This document shows, piece by piece, positions 44,735 to 54,050 of a stretch of DNA of 64,000 nucleotides. Every line of letters begins with the position of its first letter. Within the stretch, counting starts at the first letter, position 1. Both the position numbers and the translations under genes were made by a program. The notes beneath the pieces are model-generated. The model saw only the letters and a program-made list of their open reading frames with translations. It was not told the origin of the DNA and made no database searches. The stretch spans positions 1 to 64,000 of the forward strand of contig JAKSYS010000079.1 of NCBI GenBank assembly GCA_022925895.1, given 5' to 3'. Source of the stretch: Fragilaria crotonensis (Eukaryota > Bacillariophyta > Fragilariophyceae > Fragilariales > Fragilariaceae).

Positions 44735-45513
44735 GTGTCAGTATCAGTACAGTTATCAGTATCGAGCAGAAGGATGTTGGATGCGAACAAAACAAAGGCA
44801 AGGCAATCACAACGTCATGCCATTGACAGAAAGGTGGTTGCCGGTGAAATGGAACGTTGAACGCACAAAGAAGCAATCGTACCTTTGGCCGCTTTGGCAA
44901 CCTCTGTGCGTTATACTCGGAGTACCAAGTACAGACTGCATACCTGGTTCATACACGGAAAAGAGGGTTGACTGTAGAGGTGTTCAAGTCTAAGTAGAAC
45001 CTACTTCGTCTTGACAGTATGACATTTGCGTTCCGAACACTTGTGATATGATTCGGCTCACAGCGTTTTCGGTCGCCTCTCGCGCTGTTGCATGGTGCAT
45101 GCTGGATTCCGAAATCCTCAACAACAATAACCAAAGGTGTATGCGTACTGTGTACGAAGGACCAATACAGGAACAGGTGGCGTACTGGAATACCATATAT
45201 GAAATATGAATGTAACTAACCGTACATACTCTGCGTCTTTGTTTTCGTACTGGGAGTATGACATCGTCAACTCCCAGTCTCACAGATCCTACTTGCATCA
45301 CAAAAAGCAGGTACATCTATTGTACGAATGCAAGTACTCCCAAGTACATTGTACTGTGCTGGTACCTGGTACCGGCCGAACGAGGCGCGTTCATTCAACT
45401 CGCATCCCCCTTCACAGTCTGCCACGCCCATCCATGTCTTCCATCTCTCATCATTAAGGAAGAGTCCGTGATGATGGTACCAGGGTAATCTCAAATGTGA
45501 TGATGGGATAGTA
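44735..45513. other. Divergent intergenic region
   Basis: Between starts of the VWA gene (minus) and the RWD gene (plus), so it should hold both promoters. One TACTCGGAGTA copy lies at 44914-44924, and GTACCTGGTACCGG at 45361-45374 is near-palindromic. No gene supported. Confidence 0.35.
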
Positions 45514-46455
45514 ATGAATGTTGATATGGAACAAATAGAGCGAGCCGTTCTAGAGATTGAGGCACTCCAAGCTATTTACGAGGACAAGTTTACAGTGTAT
45601 TCCAAAACAAAGCTCCATGATACACAGATCGCTCTCGCTCAATATCATGAAGACCCTCAGACTCAACAGCTCCATTGTGAAAGTCACTTTGCCATTCCTG
45701 AACTAGAGATTGGACTCGGTATAATTGATATGGACCACAGACACAGCAGCGACAACGACACGATGCTGCAGTTGCATTTTTGTCTCCCACCTGGCTATCC
45801 TGAATCAAGCCCGGCACGAGTTCGGCTTTCCCATTGTGTGAAATTCTCCAAAAAGGTGCAAGACGACCTTTGTGTCCAATTAAATGAGAAAGCGCACGAA
45901 TTGATTGGACATGAAGCAATCCTGCTGCTTGTCCAAGAGCTTCAGGAAGTTTTGGATCAGTTGTCGACACAGGACAACACGTCTCAACCTGACACGGAGT
46001 ACTTGTCCAGATCTGCTACTGCTACAGCAGGAACTACTGCTACTACAACTTCTGTATTGGAAGGACCAGCAACTCTCCACAAAGTAGATTTGGAACGGCG
46101 GTGGATATGGGCCCATCATATCCTTGATCCTGCTAGGCGCAAATCAATTGTGAAGGAGGCCTTGGATTTAGGGTTGGGTGGCTATCTCAAACCAGGATAT
46201 CCGGGAATTGTTGTGGTGGAAGGCGATGCGTCGGCATGTGAGGAGTTTGTCCATTGGATCAAAGGCAACAAGAGCCGTCCCGGTGGATTTGGCCGAAATT
46301 GGGGACATCATGTCAAGGGTGAACTGCGCATCATCGATCGAATCCTACTAACCCCATTTAGGGAATTGGATGAAGGCATGAAGGAGCTCGGCGCACTCTG
46401 CAAAGAGCATGGTCTCAACGACGAATTTTTGGAATACGTAATGCAGCAGAAATGA
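45514..46455 (+). CDS. RWD and DUF1115 domain protein (RWDD2-like)
   Basis: Single exon of 313 residues. The N-terminal RWD domain (about 8-150) starts with ALQAIYEDKF, contains the characteristic LPPGYPESSPARVRL strand-turn, and ends in a long helix LVQELQEVLDQL. A short Thr/Ala-rich linker follows. The C-terminal DUF1115 domain (about 190-310) has RRWIWAHHILDPARRKSIVKEALDLGLGGYLKPGYPGIVVVEG, EEFVHWIKG and RFRELDEGMK-type helices with GHHVKGELRIIDRI. This order matches eukaryotic RWDD2 proteins, whose biochemical role is not settled. RWD folds mediate protein contacts, often near ubiquitin or GCN2-type systems. The gene's stop lies about 90 bp from the SECIS of the next, convergent gene. Confidence 0.88.
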   Translation: MNVDMEQIERAVLEIEALQAIYEDKFTVYSKTKLHDTQIALAQYHEDPQTQQLHCESHFAIPELEIGLGIIDMDHRHSSDNDTMLQLHFCLPPGYPESSPARVRLSHCVKFSKKVQDDLCVQLNEKAHELIGHEAILLLVQELQEVLDQLSTQDNTSQPDTEYLSRSATATAGTTATTTSVLEGPATLHKVDLERRWIWAHHILDPARRKSIVKEALDLGLGGYLKPGYPGIVVVEGDASACEEFVHWIKGNKSRPGGFGRNWGHHVKGELRIIDRILLTPFRELDEGMKELGALCKEHGLNDEFLEYVMQQK

Positions 46456-46544
46456 TGTCCCATACTAACCTATCACACACAACATTCGAAGCCAGGAGCT
46501 TGTTTACAATTTTGTTTAATTCTATCAGAGCAGACTTGCTTGTA

Positions 46545-46607
46545 CACCTTGTTCGTGCTCAGGATCATGCCAGCATTTCATGAATCCGTCATTCCGAACA
46601 AAAGGTG
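46545..46607 (-). promoter_or_regulatory. SECIS-like element in the MsrA 3' UTR
   Basis: On the minus strand, 22 nt after the MsrA stop. The lower helix pairs CACC (46607-46604) and TTGTTCG with CGAACAA and GGTG, 11 base pairs with a 2-nt bulge. Then come the conserved ATGA (46592-46589) and, opposite it, GA (46560-46559), the sites of the non-Watson-Crick quartet. The upper helix pairs GGAT and CATG with CATG and ATCC (8 bp, one bulged T). The 9-nt apical loop starts with AAA (46578-46576). The spacing between ATGA and AAA is 10 nt, as expected. Eukaryotic SECIS elements direct selenocysteine insertion at UGA through SBP2. Confidence 0.85.
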
Positions 46608-46629
46608 GGCAAGCCAATCCAAACCGATT

Positions 46630-47325
46630 TTAAAAATATCCAGTTCCTCCGGTGTGCTTCCTTAAATAATCCTGATGATAGTCCTCGGCCTGGTAGAACG
46701 GCCCTGCATCCTCCACGTCTACGTACAGCTTACGAGGCTTGATGGTTGCAGTCGTTCTTGCTGTTGTTCCACCAAAGCCATGTTGCTGCATCGTCATGTG
46801 TTGAATTTGATCCATGGCACACGATCGTTCGAATTCATTCTTGACCCAAATGGCGGATCGGTATTGTTTGCTTTGTTTGTATTGAGGATTATGCAGTTCA
46901 GACCACTCCTTCAGAATGGTTTGATAGGAAATTACAGAAGGATCATATTCAATCAGAATTGCTTCCGTAGCATCCAAGATGCAATCGTACGTGGGATTCT
47001 TCTCCACCCCACCCGTATACCCCACAACCGTTCGAACAATACCCTGCATGGATTCAAAATGCAGTTGAGGGTGCCAAAATCATCCCAAGGCCAAAATGCA
47101 AGTGTCGTATTCTGGAGAGAGCAGAGGGGTGGTGGGAATCTCCGGACAGTCGTTGCTTGCAGCAGCTGCCGCTACTGCTGATGTTGTTCGTTTGGATGAC
47201 ACAGAGACGACACCTCTGCCCCTGTACCTCATACTAGCAGCAGCGAATGCTACTGTGTACTCGAAGAAGAACGCCAACAGCAAGACTACCGGTAGTAGCT
47301 TCAGCAGCGATCGGCGAAGCAACAT
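46630..47325 (-). CDS. msrA: Selenocysteine-containing peptide methionine sulfoxide reductase A
   Basis: One frame of 231 residues from the ATG at 47325, interrupted only by TGA at 47082-47080 (codon 82). The TGA occupies the catalytic position: LALG-[TGA]-FWHPQLHFE corresponds to the family motif GCFW. Downstream are VVGYTGGVEKNPTYDCILDATEAILIEYDP, SYQTILKEWSELHNPQ, SAIWV and AEDYHQDYLRKH, all MsrA signatures. Conservation on both sides of the TGA and a SECIS-like hairpin in the 3' UTR (46545-46607) show that TGA encodes selenocysteine. MsrA reduces methionine-S-sulfoxide in proteins with thioredoxin; Sec raises its rate. The N-terminus is a signal peptide (LLKLLPVVLLLAFFFEYTVAFAAAS) with an AFA site, so plastid or secretory targeting is likely. 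Selenoprotein MsrA is known from green algae such as Chlamydomonas. A standard gene caller would split this gene. Confidence 0.93.
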
Positions 47326-48773
47326 CAGAGTGAATGAGGAATGATATATAAGTACAACCACAGGTACACGTACTTGTACCTGGAAGGTCCGGCCCAAGCA
47401 CGCTCCAGCCGTTATTTGTGAAATCGATGAGCGCTGACGCCAGCCGTCCTCCGATTGGCGTGATGCGACAATTTTAGCGATCTTGTTGATCCAACCGAGC
47501 CGGCAAGGTCTTTCTTTGTCAGCAATTTTTTCAGTCTGTCAGCAAATTCTGTAACTAAATTCTTAGTGTCAGCAAATTTTGTCAGCAAATTTTTGCAGAT
47601 CAGGGTCGAAACCACCAGGATGACGAATTTTGACGTCAGCAAGATGTCACGGAATGTTTCATCAAGGGAATTTCGGTTATGAAACTGAAACATGGGCACA
47701 TGTATTCCTCTATTTATATAGCTTGAATATTGAAATGTCATACTAGGGATACACACGTTGTATGGAGTTCTACCTACTGTATTAGGTGCCGTTTGAATCT
47801 TTGTGTGAGCCATTGAGCCGCGCCCATATTCAAATTTGACAGCCACGAGAGTCCCTGTACAAGAATACTGATACGTACATTTCTACGGAACTGGATTCGG
47901 CACACAATTGGATTCACAATTCCAATAAAATGTAATTTGGGACAATGGACCCCAGCTGACAATCTGCTTGTAATATCTCTGTAGTTCACTTCTTTTTTTC
48001 TTTCCAATCTGTGCATTTACAGAACATGTAGTAATTGTAGTCATTATTTGTGGAAATGGGATTGAAGCTCTCTGCTTTTGATTGATAATCTTGTCATTTT
48101 TCTGAGGAGGATGACACCAACACCGGTGTACAAGCACCAGTATCGCATCAATTCCATATTGACAAATCTCACGACGGTAATGCCGGAGTACTGTACCAGG
48201 CAACCTGAGTACTCCAGTGTAGTAGTAGAAGTAGACCTGCGTAGTCTCCAGTAGAGTTAGTGGATGTACAGCAAATGTAGGCTTCGAAGTAAGACGTATA
48301 TTGAACTCGGGTATGTATCAGGTATTACCTATGATATGATACCATGGACCACTCGAAATATTTTGTACTGTAGTATACCCTGATGACAAGTTACGAACAT
48401 CATTCTCTCTTTGTGTACGACGTGTGCGTAGAGGTGAGTATGACATACTTGTATACCACTCGCAGGTATGCACACCAGGTAGGAACATATTCGAGTGCAT
48501 GTGCATGCCGTTAACGCCAACAGAACAATCGCAACAGGAATGTGATGCACACATAATGTAAGATTCCCATCGTCAATTAGCTACTACGCGTGGAATTAAT
48601 TTTCTACGCAATCTTTGTGTATGGACTCCACATGCTGACGTCAAAAATCGTCACTCTGGTGGTTTCGACTCGGATCTCAAATCAGATTGTCGTAAGCAAA
48701 TTGTGTCAGCAAATCAGCAAATTTGATTGTCGTAAGCAAATTGTATCAGCAATTCAGCAAAATGCTCCTTAAG

Positions 48774-48789
48774 GCCCTCCCTTATACGA
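48774..48789 (+). repeat. Harbinger left terminal inverted repeat
   Basis: GGCCCTCCCTTATACG, preceded by TAA at 48771-48773. Identical in inverted orientation to the right end. Confidence 0.9.
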
Positions 48790-49065
48790 GAATTCGACCA
48801 ACAAAAACAGTTCTAACACACAGAATTGTCGGTCACTTCTGTTGTCACCGTCCTTATAGTAAAACCCAACAATTCTCTTAATCGTGTTAGTCAAATGGGA
48901 AACGTGTGGTCCTCCAAGCATGGAATCTTCGCTTTCAACAAAAGTATATATCTTCCCCTTTTTCCTATCTTTTCGCGCCTGTTGTCACAATGATTGTTTC
49001 ACCTTCTATTGCAACTTCCTCCCTCACATTTTCCCTGCAGCAGATCTTCCAGTGCTTTCAGCATC

Positions 49066-50856
49066 ATGACAACAACAACTGCGGGTGCTGGTGTTGTCAG
49101 AGTTTCCAACAAGTTCCCTGGTGGAACCGTTCTGCAAAAAGAGCTGCAAGGTTTTGCTAGCTTCGTATCTTTCCAAAACGCATGTTTCCGTAATGGTACT
49201 GCTATGACGAAGATAACTCAAGAAAGAGTACTTGCAGAACAGTATTTTGGCAATCCTGATGATCCAGACTCAGTTGGCATTGTTCAGCAACTTGTGGACG
49301 GTACTGGTATATTTGAAAATTTGTTCGACACCGAGGAAATGATCCAGCAGACCAGCAGGAGTCAGCAGACTGGAAACAGTCGCAACAACGTGACACTGGC
49401 TCTAAAACCCTATCTTCATTGTCTTTCTGGCACGAGCGTTATTGTTGGGAATCAATCGAACCACATCAATTTGGCTCTTCTCATCTCCAGCGGGCTCTCG
49501 TCGCATAAAGCCTTGCCAATCAAGGCCAGATCTCTGCTCACTCGTGCCCAAGAGCACATTAAAAATGGGAAGAAAGCACTTGCAGTTGTTATGAACAAGA
49601 GGAGTCCATACAAATCCTATGCTTCTACGGGCAATTTACCATCGGGCATGAGTATGGACGATTATTATGTGTATGTCCGAAAACGAATGTATGCTTCTCT
49701 CGTCACTAACAATACTAAACCTCCTTTGGAAGGCGCTCTTTCATTGGCTTCTCTTCGAAATGACAGCATTTCTCCTGCTATTCCGGCAAGTGTACCTCGC
49801 TATGATGACGACGCAACTGATCGCGCGTTAGATGAGGATGCTAGTAGCTTTGTCAGCTGCAGTGCAAGTTTGGTGATGGACGAGGACACTTTTACTCCTG
49901 CTGACCAAAACGAGGAGGATGGTGACGTCAATCCCGTGGATATTGATGATGGTGGCGAACTCATGCCGGTCGACTGGTCTTTTCCAGGCTTCATAACATT
50001 TGCTTTGCTTGGGCCAATCGTCCCAAGTGGTATGGTACCGTACCGTTCTGAGCTATTGATGGCGTCACTTCCATCAGGAAATGATACTAGTAACGGACGA
50101 GCTACGCTACGAAAAAACGCAAGAAGCGCGAAACAAAAGCAGAACGACGAGACAACAACATCAACGCAAGGACGTGAATTGACGGTGGAGGAGGGTGTCC
50201 CTCGAAGTATTCTGGGACGGGCGGAGGACAACCAATCAACGCTCCCGGTTGTTCAAGAACCATCTCTCCAACAAAAAATCATGCTGGCAGGCATTGCGCA
50301 ATCAAAGATGTTGATAGAGCAGAGACACTCGTTCAAAATGAACGACAGAGTCATTTCGTTGCATCAAAAGAAAGTTTCAGCAAAGAAAATGCTGATTGAC
50401 GAAGTCAAATTCATGATTGCTAACACGCCAGCCAATGATCCTGAGCGTGTCGTACAAATGCATAATCTTAAGGAGCTGAACAAGGAATTGAACGATGCGG
50501 TCCAAAATTTGATCGCAGCTGAAGAGAAAATTGTCGAAGGTGACATGCTGATAGCACTTAAAACGAAAGCGGCCAATACCTTCATTGATCTTACAATCGA
50601 TAGGGTACTCGGTGTCGATACCGACAATAACAAGAGCGACGTTGCTAATGCAAACTATGACACGCCGCTTTCATCAAACAAAAGAAAAAGAACGGTTCAA
50701 GACGAGAGCAACCCATCATCAGCAACCTCGCGTACAACATCCTCGTCGCTTGCTGAGCAAAGCCTTGGAATTGGCCGTCCTATTTGGCCTAATACTGAGA
50801 ACATGTCCCCTGATTCTCCGCCCTTCTTTGGCACTGCTCATCACGAGGACGAATAG
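49066..50856 (+). CDS. Harbinger accessory protein, unrecognised fold
   Basis: Single exon of 596 residues from the ATG at 49066 (MTTTTAGAGVVRVSNK); the frame is open further upstream without ATG. N-terminal about 150 residues contain FASFVSFQNACFRNGTAMTKITQERVLAEQYFG and a helical KARSLLTRAQEHIKNGKKAL segment. The middle is acidic (DEDASSFVSC, NEEDGDVNPVDIDDGGE). The last 200 residues include a long Lys/Glu helix (about 400-500; HQKKVSAKKMLIDEVKFMI, LKELNKELNDAVQNLIAAEEKIVEG) that is a likely coiled coil, then a Ser/Thr-rich tail with KRKR. Inference: it fills the place of the Myb-like partner of Harbinger transposases that brings the enzyme to the nucleus or the DNA ends, but no Myb/SANT signature is visible. 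Gene order is tail to tail with the transposase, 76 bp apart. Confidence 0.7.
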   Translation: MTTTTAGAGVVRVSNKFPGGTVLQKELQGFASFVSFQNACFRNGTAMTKITQERVLAEQYFGNPDDPDSVGIVQQLVDGTGIFENLFDTEEMIQQTSRSQQTGNSRNNVTLALKPYLHCLSGTSVIVGNQSNHINLALLISSGLSSHKALPIKARSLLTRAQEHIKNGKKALAVVMNKRSPYKSYASTGNLPSGMSMDDYYVYVRKRMYASLVTNNTKPPLEGALSLASLRNDSISPAIPASVPRYDDDATDRALDEDASSFVSCSASLVMDEDTFTPADQNEEDGDVNPVDIDDGGELMPVDWSFPGFITFALLGPIVPSGMVPYRSELLMASLPSGNDTSNGRATLRKNARSAKQKQNDETTTSTQGRELTVEEGVPRSILGRAEDNQSTLPVVQEPSLQQKIMLAGIAQSKMLIEQRHSFKMNDRVISLHQKKVSAKKMLIDEVKFMIANTPANDPERVVQMHNLKELNKELNDAVQNLIAAEEKIVEGDMLIALKTKAANTFIDLTIDRVLGVDTDNNKSDVANANYDTPLSSNKRKRTVQDESNPSSATSRTTSSSLAEQSLGIGRPIWPNTENMSPDSPPFFGTAHHEDE

Positions 50857-50932
50857 TAACTAGTACTAGAAAGAAGATCTCGTGTTAAAAACAAATAATT
50901 CTTTACAAACAGCACTATTCTGCTGTTTGTTA

Positions 50933-52696
50933 CTAGTAAGAAGGTTCCGGCACACGTGTACTTCTGCTCCTTGGCCATTTTATTTGGCGTCGATGATACG
51001 CAATATCAAAATGAGTGATCAGGCGTTTGCGAAACTCGACCAGAGACAAGTTCCGAACTCCAACCGGAACATCTGCCTGCTCTGCGATTAGTACATCATC
51101 ATTGCTGTGTTCTTGATTGTCGCTGGTATTGTCGTCTAGTACTGCTGTACCGTCAGCACATGCAATCGTGTCAGGGAACGTGTCACTTCCAGGACCCATC
51201 CCCGACAAGTCGTACGTTCGCATTGCCACTGGATTGTGAAGGTTGCGAATGGCCTGCGGAATTACGCAGTCATCCTCAGGACTGTGTTCTCCAAGTGGTC
51301 CATCCCACTCGCTGTCCACAGTTGAAACGCCGTTATTCCAGGTAGTCGCAAACCCGTCTGTTTCTAACAGCCAATTGTGCAGTGCACAACAAGTAAGAAA
51401 GATCTTGTCGGCGCACTCAACTCCATTCAATCGGATGCCGGTCTTGAGTATCCGCCATCTTCCCTTTAGGATTCCGAACGTACATTCAACATCCTTTCTC
51501 ATCGATTCAAGCCACGAAGAAAATCGAATTTCAGTTCGACTACTTGTTGTTTTGATTGGTGGAACTGTTGTCGGCCAAGCTAAATATCCGTTGTCGACCA
51601 AAAGCCACGCACCCTGGTACCTTCGCGTTTTCACAATGTTAGGAATATTGCCCCCACTTTCATCGGCACCACCAGCAGCCGCCGTTGACTCGTACAAATC
51701 AAAATGCATGTCTTGCATAATGATTCCATCCTTCAAATCGGTCATGAAGTTATCGAACAAAGCCAACGTTTTGTCGTTCCAACGCGCAGGATGTCCTGAT
51801 GTTGTCGCAAGAATTTGGCGGCGATGATTAACTGTGATATTATACGTCCGTGCTGTGTGAGACATCTTAAAACCAATGTGTGTTTGTCGGAGGCGATATG
51901 AGACGCGTTCAAGCATGATGTGAGTTGCATCAGTACTCCCAATTGCTCCAGGAAAGCCTGCCATTTCGTACTCAGCAGTATGAGTGCGCGCCTCTTGGCA
52001 ATTTGTAGGCGAACGTACATACTGCCTGTACAAAATAGTACTTCCAAAATCGATGAAGGTGTGAAAAAAAACACGAATGGTCTCTTCACTGATGGACGTA
52101 TTCTCAGAAAGGTCATCAAACGTCCATCCTCGTCCCAGGTAGCGAAGCGAAGTCAACAAGAGAAGAGAAATGGGGGTAGATTGAACCCGTGACCATGGAT
52201 TGATTTTCCCATCATGCCAGCGCGAAAACGACGCTTCTGTTTCCAGGCGATCATTCAGTTCACGGAACTGTGCATATGGCAAACGAAACCGTAAACGAAA
52301 TAACGTATGAAATTGTGGATTCTCAAGATCCGGGGCAGCAACATACACACTGTACCAAAATGTCTGTCTTGGGAGAATGGGGCGTCGTCTGCCATCTTGA
52401 TCTGTCCACATTGCAGTCCTTTTTGAACGACGCTTCTTCCTTGTCGGCGCATCTGTATTATTCGAGGATTGCTCTTCCTCACCCCCGTCAACCACAGAGG
52501 AATTAACACCAAGAGAAGGCTCCTCCTCAACTTGCTGGAGGAGAATCATGCGGAGGGTGTTGTCAACAACCTGACAGTCAATATCACTGTCATCATCATC
52601 ACCCACTGGCACATCAGGGAATAAGCTGCGGATACTGCCTTCTTCTTGGTGCTGCTCATGGAAATCATCATGAGTTGCAGATGACATGATGGACAA
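50933..52696 (-). CDS. PIF/Harbinger DDE transposase
   Basis: Single exon of 587 residues. The acidic N-terminus is followed by a basic KKRRSKR signal, then a helix-turn-helix-like region (LRYLGRGWTFDDLSENTSISEETIRVFFHTF). The DDE_Tnp_4/plant transposon domain has the catalytic triad: Asp in GFPGAIGSTDATHIMLE, Asp in GAWLLVDNGYLAWPT, and Glu in SMRKDVECTFGILKGRWRIL. Then comes FLTCCALHNWLLE, the usual end of the fold, and a C-terminal tail ending RRQIKWPRSRSTRVPEPSY. All key residues are present and there is no stop or shift, so the enzyme looks competent. It cuts the ends at 48774 and 53051 and inserts at TWA. Closest general relatives are HARBI1-like and plant PIF transposases, but the protein is longer than HARBI1. 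Confidence 0.93.
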   Translation of the reverse strand: MSIMSSATHDDFHEQHQEEGSIRSLFPDVPVGDDDDSDIDCQVVDNTLRMILLQQVEEEPSLGVNSSVVDGGEEEQSSNNTDAPTRKKRRSKRTAMWTDQDGRRRPILPRQTFWYSVYVAAPDLENPQFHTLFRLRFRLPYAQFRELNDRLETEASFSRWHDGKINPWSRVQSTPISLLLLTSLRYLGRGWTFDDLSENTSISEETIRVFFHTFIDFGSTILYRQYVRSPTNCQEARTHTAEYEMAGFPGAIGSTDATHIMLERVSYRLRQTHIGFKMSHTARTYNITVNHRRQILATTSGHPARWNDKTLALFDNFMTDLKDGIIMQDMHFDLYESTAAAGGADESGGNIPNIVKTRRYQGAWLLVDNGYLAWPTTVPPIKTTSSRTEIRFSSWLESMRKDVECTFGILKGRWRILKTGIRLNGVECADKIFLTCCALHNWLLETDGFATTWNNGVSTVDSEWDGPLGEHSPEDDCVIPQAIRNLHNPVAMRTYDLSGMGPGSDTFPDTIACADGTAVLDDNTSDNQEHSNDDVLIAEQADVPVGVRNLSLVEFRKRLITHFDIAYHRRQIKWPRSRSTRVPEPSY

Positions 52697-53035
52697 CTAT
52701 GAGGCAATTCCGTTGTTGGTTACCATATCTTGTTGTTGGTGGAATATCCTCCACGACCAGCGACAACCACACAAAAGGCTAGTTTTGGAATCCAACTTTT
52801 TCATTTCGAGCTGAATGGCCATTAAAAACAGGAATCTCACAGAATTGTTATTACTTCTGTTGGCCGTTCGGTCAGCAATTCTGTTCAACAGAATTGGCGG
52901 TGATAGGTTATCAGTCAGGTGCCGACAATTCTAAAATCAGAATTGTTATTGCTTTTGTTGTGTATAAGGACGGTGAAAGCGACAAAAAGGGGGAAAACGC
53001 GGAGTAATTATCAATTTTTGTTTTTGTTTTTGCCC

Positions 53036-53051
53036 CGTATAAGGGAGGGCC
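53036..53051 (-). repeat. Harbinger right terminal inverted repeat
   Basis: CGTATAAGGGAGGGCC, the exact complement of the left end, followed by TAA at 53052-53054. Confidence 0.9.
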
Positions 53052-53529
53052 TAAAAGAAAAACGTGAGTCTTGGATTCCCATGTCCACGGCGACATAAAC
53101 TAATGTTCTACTATGAAAGCCAATTCTGTAAACAATTATTTTTGCTGACGAAGCAAATTCGATTCACCCTAAGCAATTTTTTTGCTGAATCAGCAAATTC
53201 GATTCTCCGTAAGCAATGTTTTTGCTGATTCAGAAAATTTGCTTTTCAGTAAGCAAATTTGCTTTTCGTAAGCAAATTGTTTAAGCAATTTTATTCTGTC
53301 AGCAAATTTGTCTTCCTGTAAGCAAATTTTTTTGCAGACGCCAGCTGCACTATAATCACGCCGGCATATCCAGTTTTACACCAGCCAGACATTGAACGGA
53401 ACCGATTTCTCCTCCGGCCGGCGCGTTTCTTCTTTATTCACGATTCAGTACCTATGTGCCGGACCTTCCTGTCTCCCCGCACCCCACACACACGTCCACT
53501 GCACTGCATGCTGCATAGACTCCAGACTG

Positions 53530-54050
53530 CAGGAAGGTCCGGCAATACACGCTTAGTCGTGAATCAAGGTCGAATTCACGCTGGCCGGAGGCGAAAATCA
53601 TTTCCGTTCTGTGTCTGGCTGGTGCTAAACTGGTTATGCCAGCGTCATCGTCGTTTTGCTGACACTTGCTGACGAAAAGACAGATCTGCTGACATCCGCT
53701 GACAAAAAACGAATTTGCTGACGTCTGCTGACGAAATTCGAATCTGCTGACATTTTCTGACATATGATGACGAAAACGAGTTTTTTCCAGTACAAAAGCT
53801 ACGGTGATGCTGACATCTTCTGACGTTTGCTGACGAGAATCAAGTTTGCTGACATTTGCTGACGAAAAGCAAATCTGCTGACATTTGCTGACGAAAAAGA
53901 AATCCGCTGACATTTGCTGAACCTTGCCAGCTCGAATGATACGACAAAGATCCTAACAAGCTCTCATCACGCCGGCCGGTCATTGGCTGGCGCGCACATC
54001 CTTAAGGTACATCTGTTAATCGCGAAACGTGCTTGGGCCGGACCTTCCAG
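53530..54050. mobile_element. Short non-autonomous copy of the GTCAGCAAAT-repeat element, inverted
   Basis: 521 bp starting CAGGAAGGTCCGGCA (53530-53544), which is the exact complement of 53457-53471 of the neighbour element, and ending GCTTGGGCCGGACCTTCCAG (to 54050), the complement of the neighbour's left end. The interior is almost filled with TTTGCTGACGAAA-like units (about 53655-53920, roughly fifteen GCTGAC cores). Only 58 bp of other DNA separate it from the larger copy. It has no coding capacity. A MITE-like derivative of the same family. Confidence 0.6.

Larger units (their letters stand above)
48774..53051. mobile_element. Complete PIF/Harbinger transposon
   Basis: A 4278-bp element bounded by perfect 16-bp terminal inverted repeats (GGCCCTCCCTTATACG at 48774-48789, complement at 53036-53051) and flanked by the 3-bp duplication TAA (48771-48773 and 53052-53054), the TWA type used by PIF/Harbinger. 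A second inverted pair, CACCGTCCTTATA at 48846-48858 and 52963-52975, lies inside each end. Two convergent genes fill the interior: an accessory protein on plus (49066-50856) and a DDE_Tnp_4-type transposase on minus (50933-52696), both open. Two genes in one element are the rule in this superfamily. Perfect ends, clean duplication and intact frames suggest recent insertion. The site is inside another element's GTCAGCAAAT repeat. Confidence 0.92.
47380..53471. mobile_element. DNA transposon-like element with GTCAGCAAAT subterminal repeats (hosts the Harbinger insertion)
   Basis: The left end begins CTGGAAGGTCCGGCCCAAGC (from 47380) and the right end is GCCGGACCTTCCTG (to 53471), an inverted pair. 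A second element at 53530-54050 carries the same two ends in opposite orientation: its outer right end matches this left end over 23 bp without mismatch (47380-47402 and 54028-54050). Inner sequences near the right end (CTCCGGCCGG..., TGTCTGGCTGGTG) are shared with that element. Ends are lined with runs of GTCAGCAAATT, GTAAGCAAATT and variants (47515-47600, 48690-48765, 53135-53335). An inverted pair of about 38 bp, 47613-47650 and 48634-48672, lies inside. Removing the Harbinger copy leaves about 1.8 kb without a coding frame, so it is non-autonomous. No target-site duplication was seen; superfamily unassigned. Confidence 0.55.

Noticed and set aside
47080-47397. Two separate short genes on minus, split at the TGA at 47080
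   Set aside because: Both halves share one frame and together make one MsrA; the TGA sits at the catalytic residue and a SECIS-like element follows.
53640-53920. Regular TTTGCTGACGAAA repeats as a CRISPR-like array
   Set aside because: Units are short, degenerate and without unique equal-length spacers, in a eukaryotic genome; they are subterminal repeats of a transposon.
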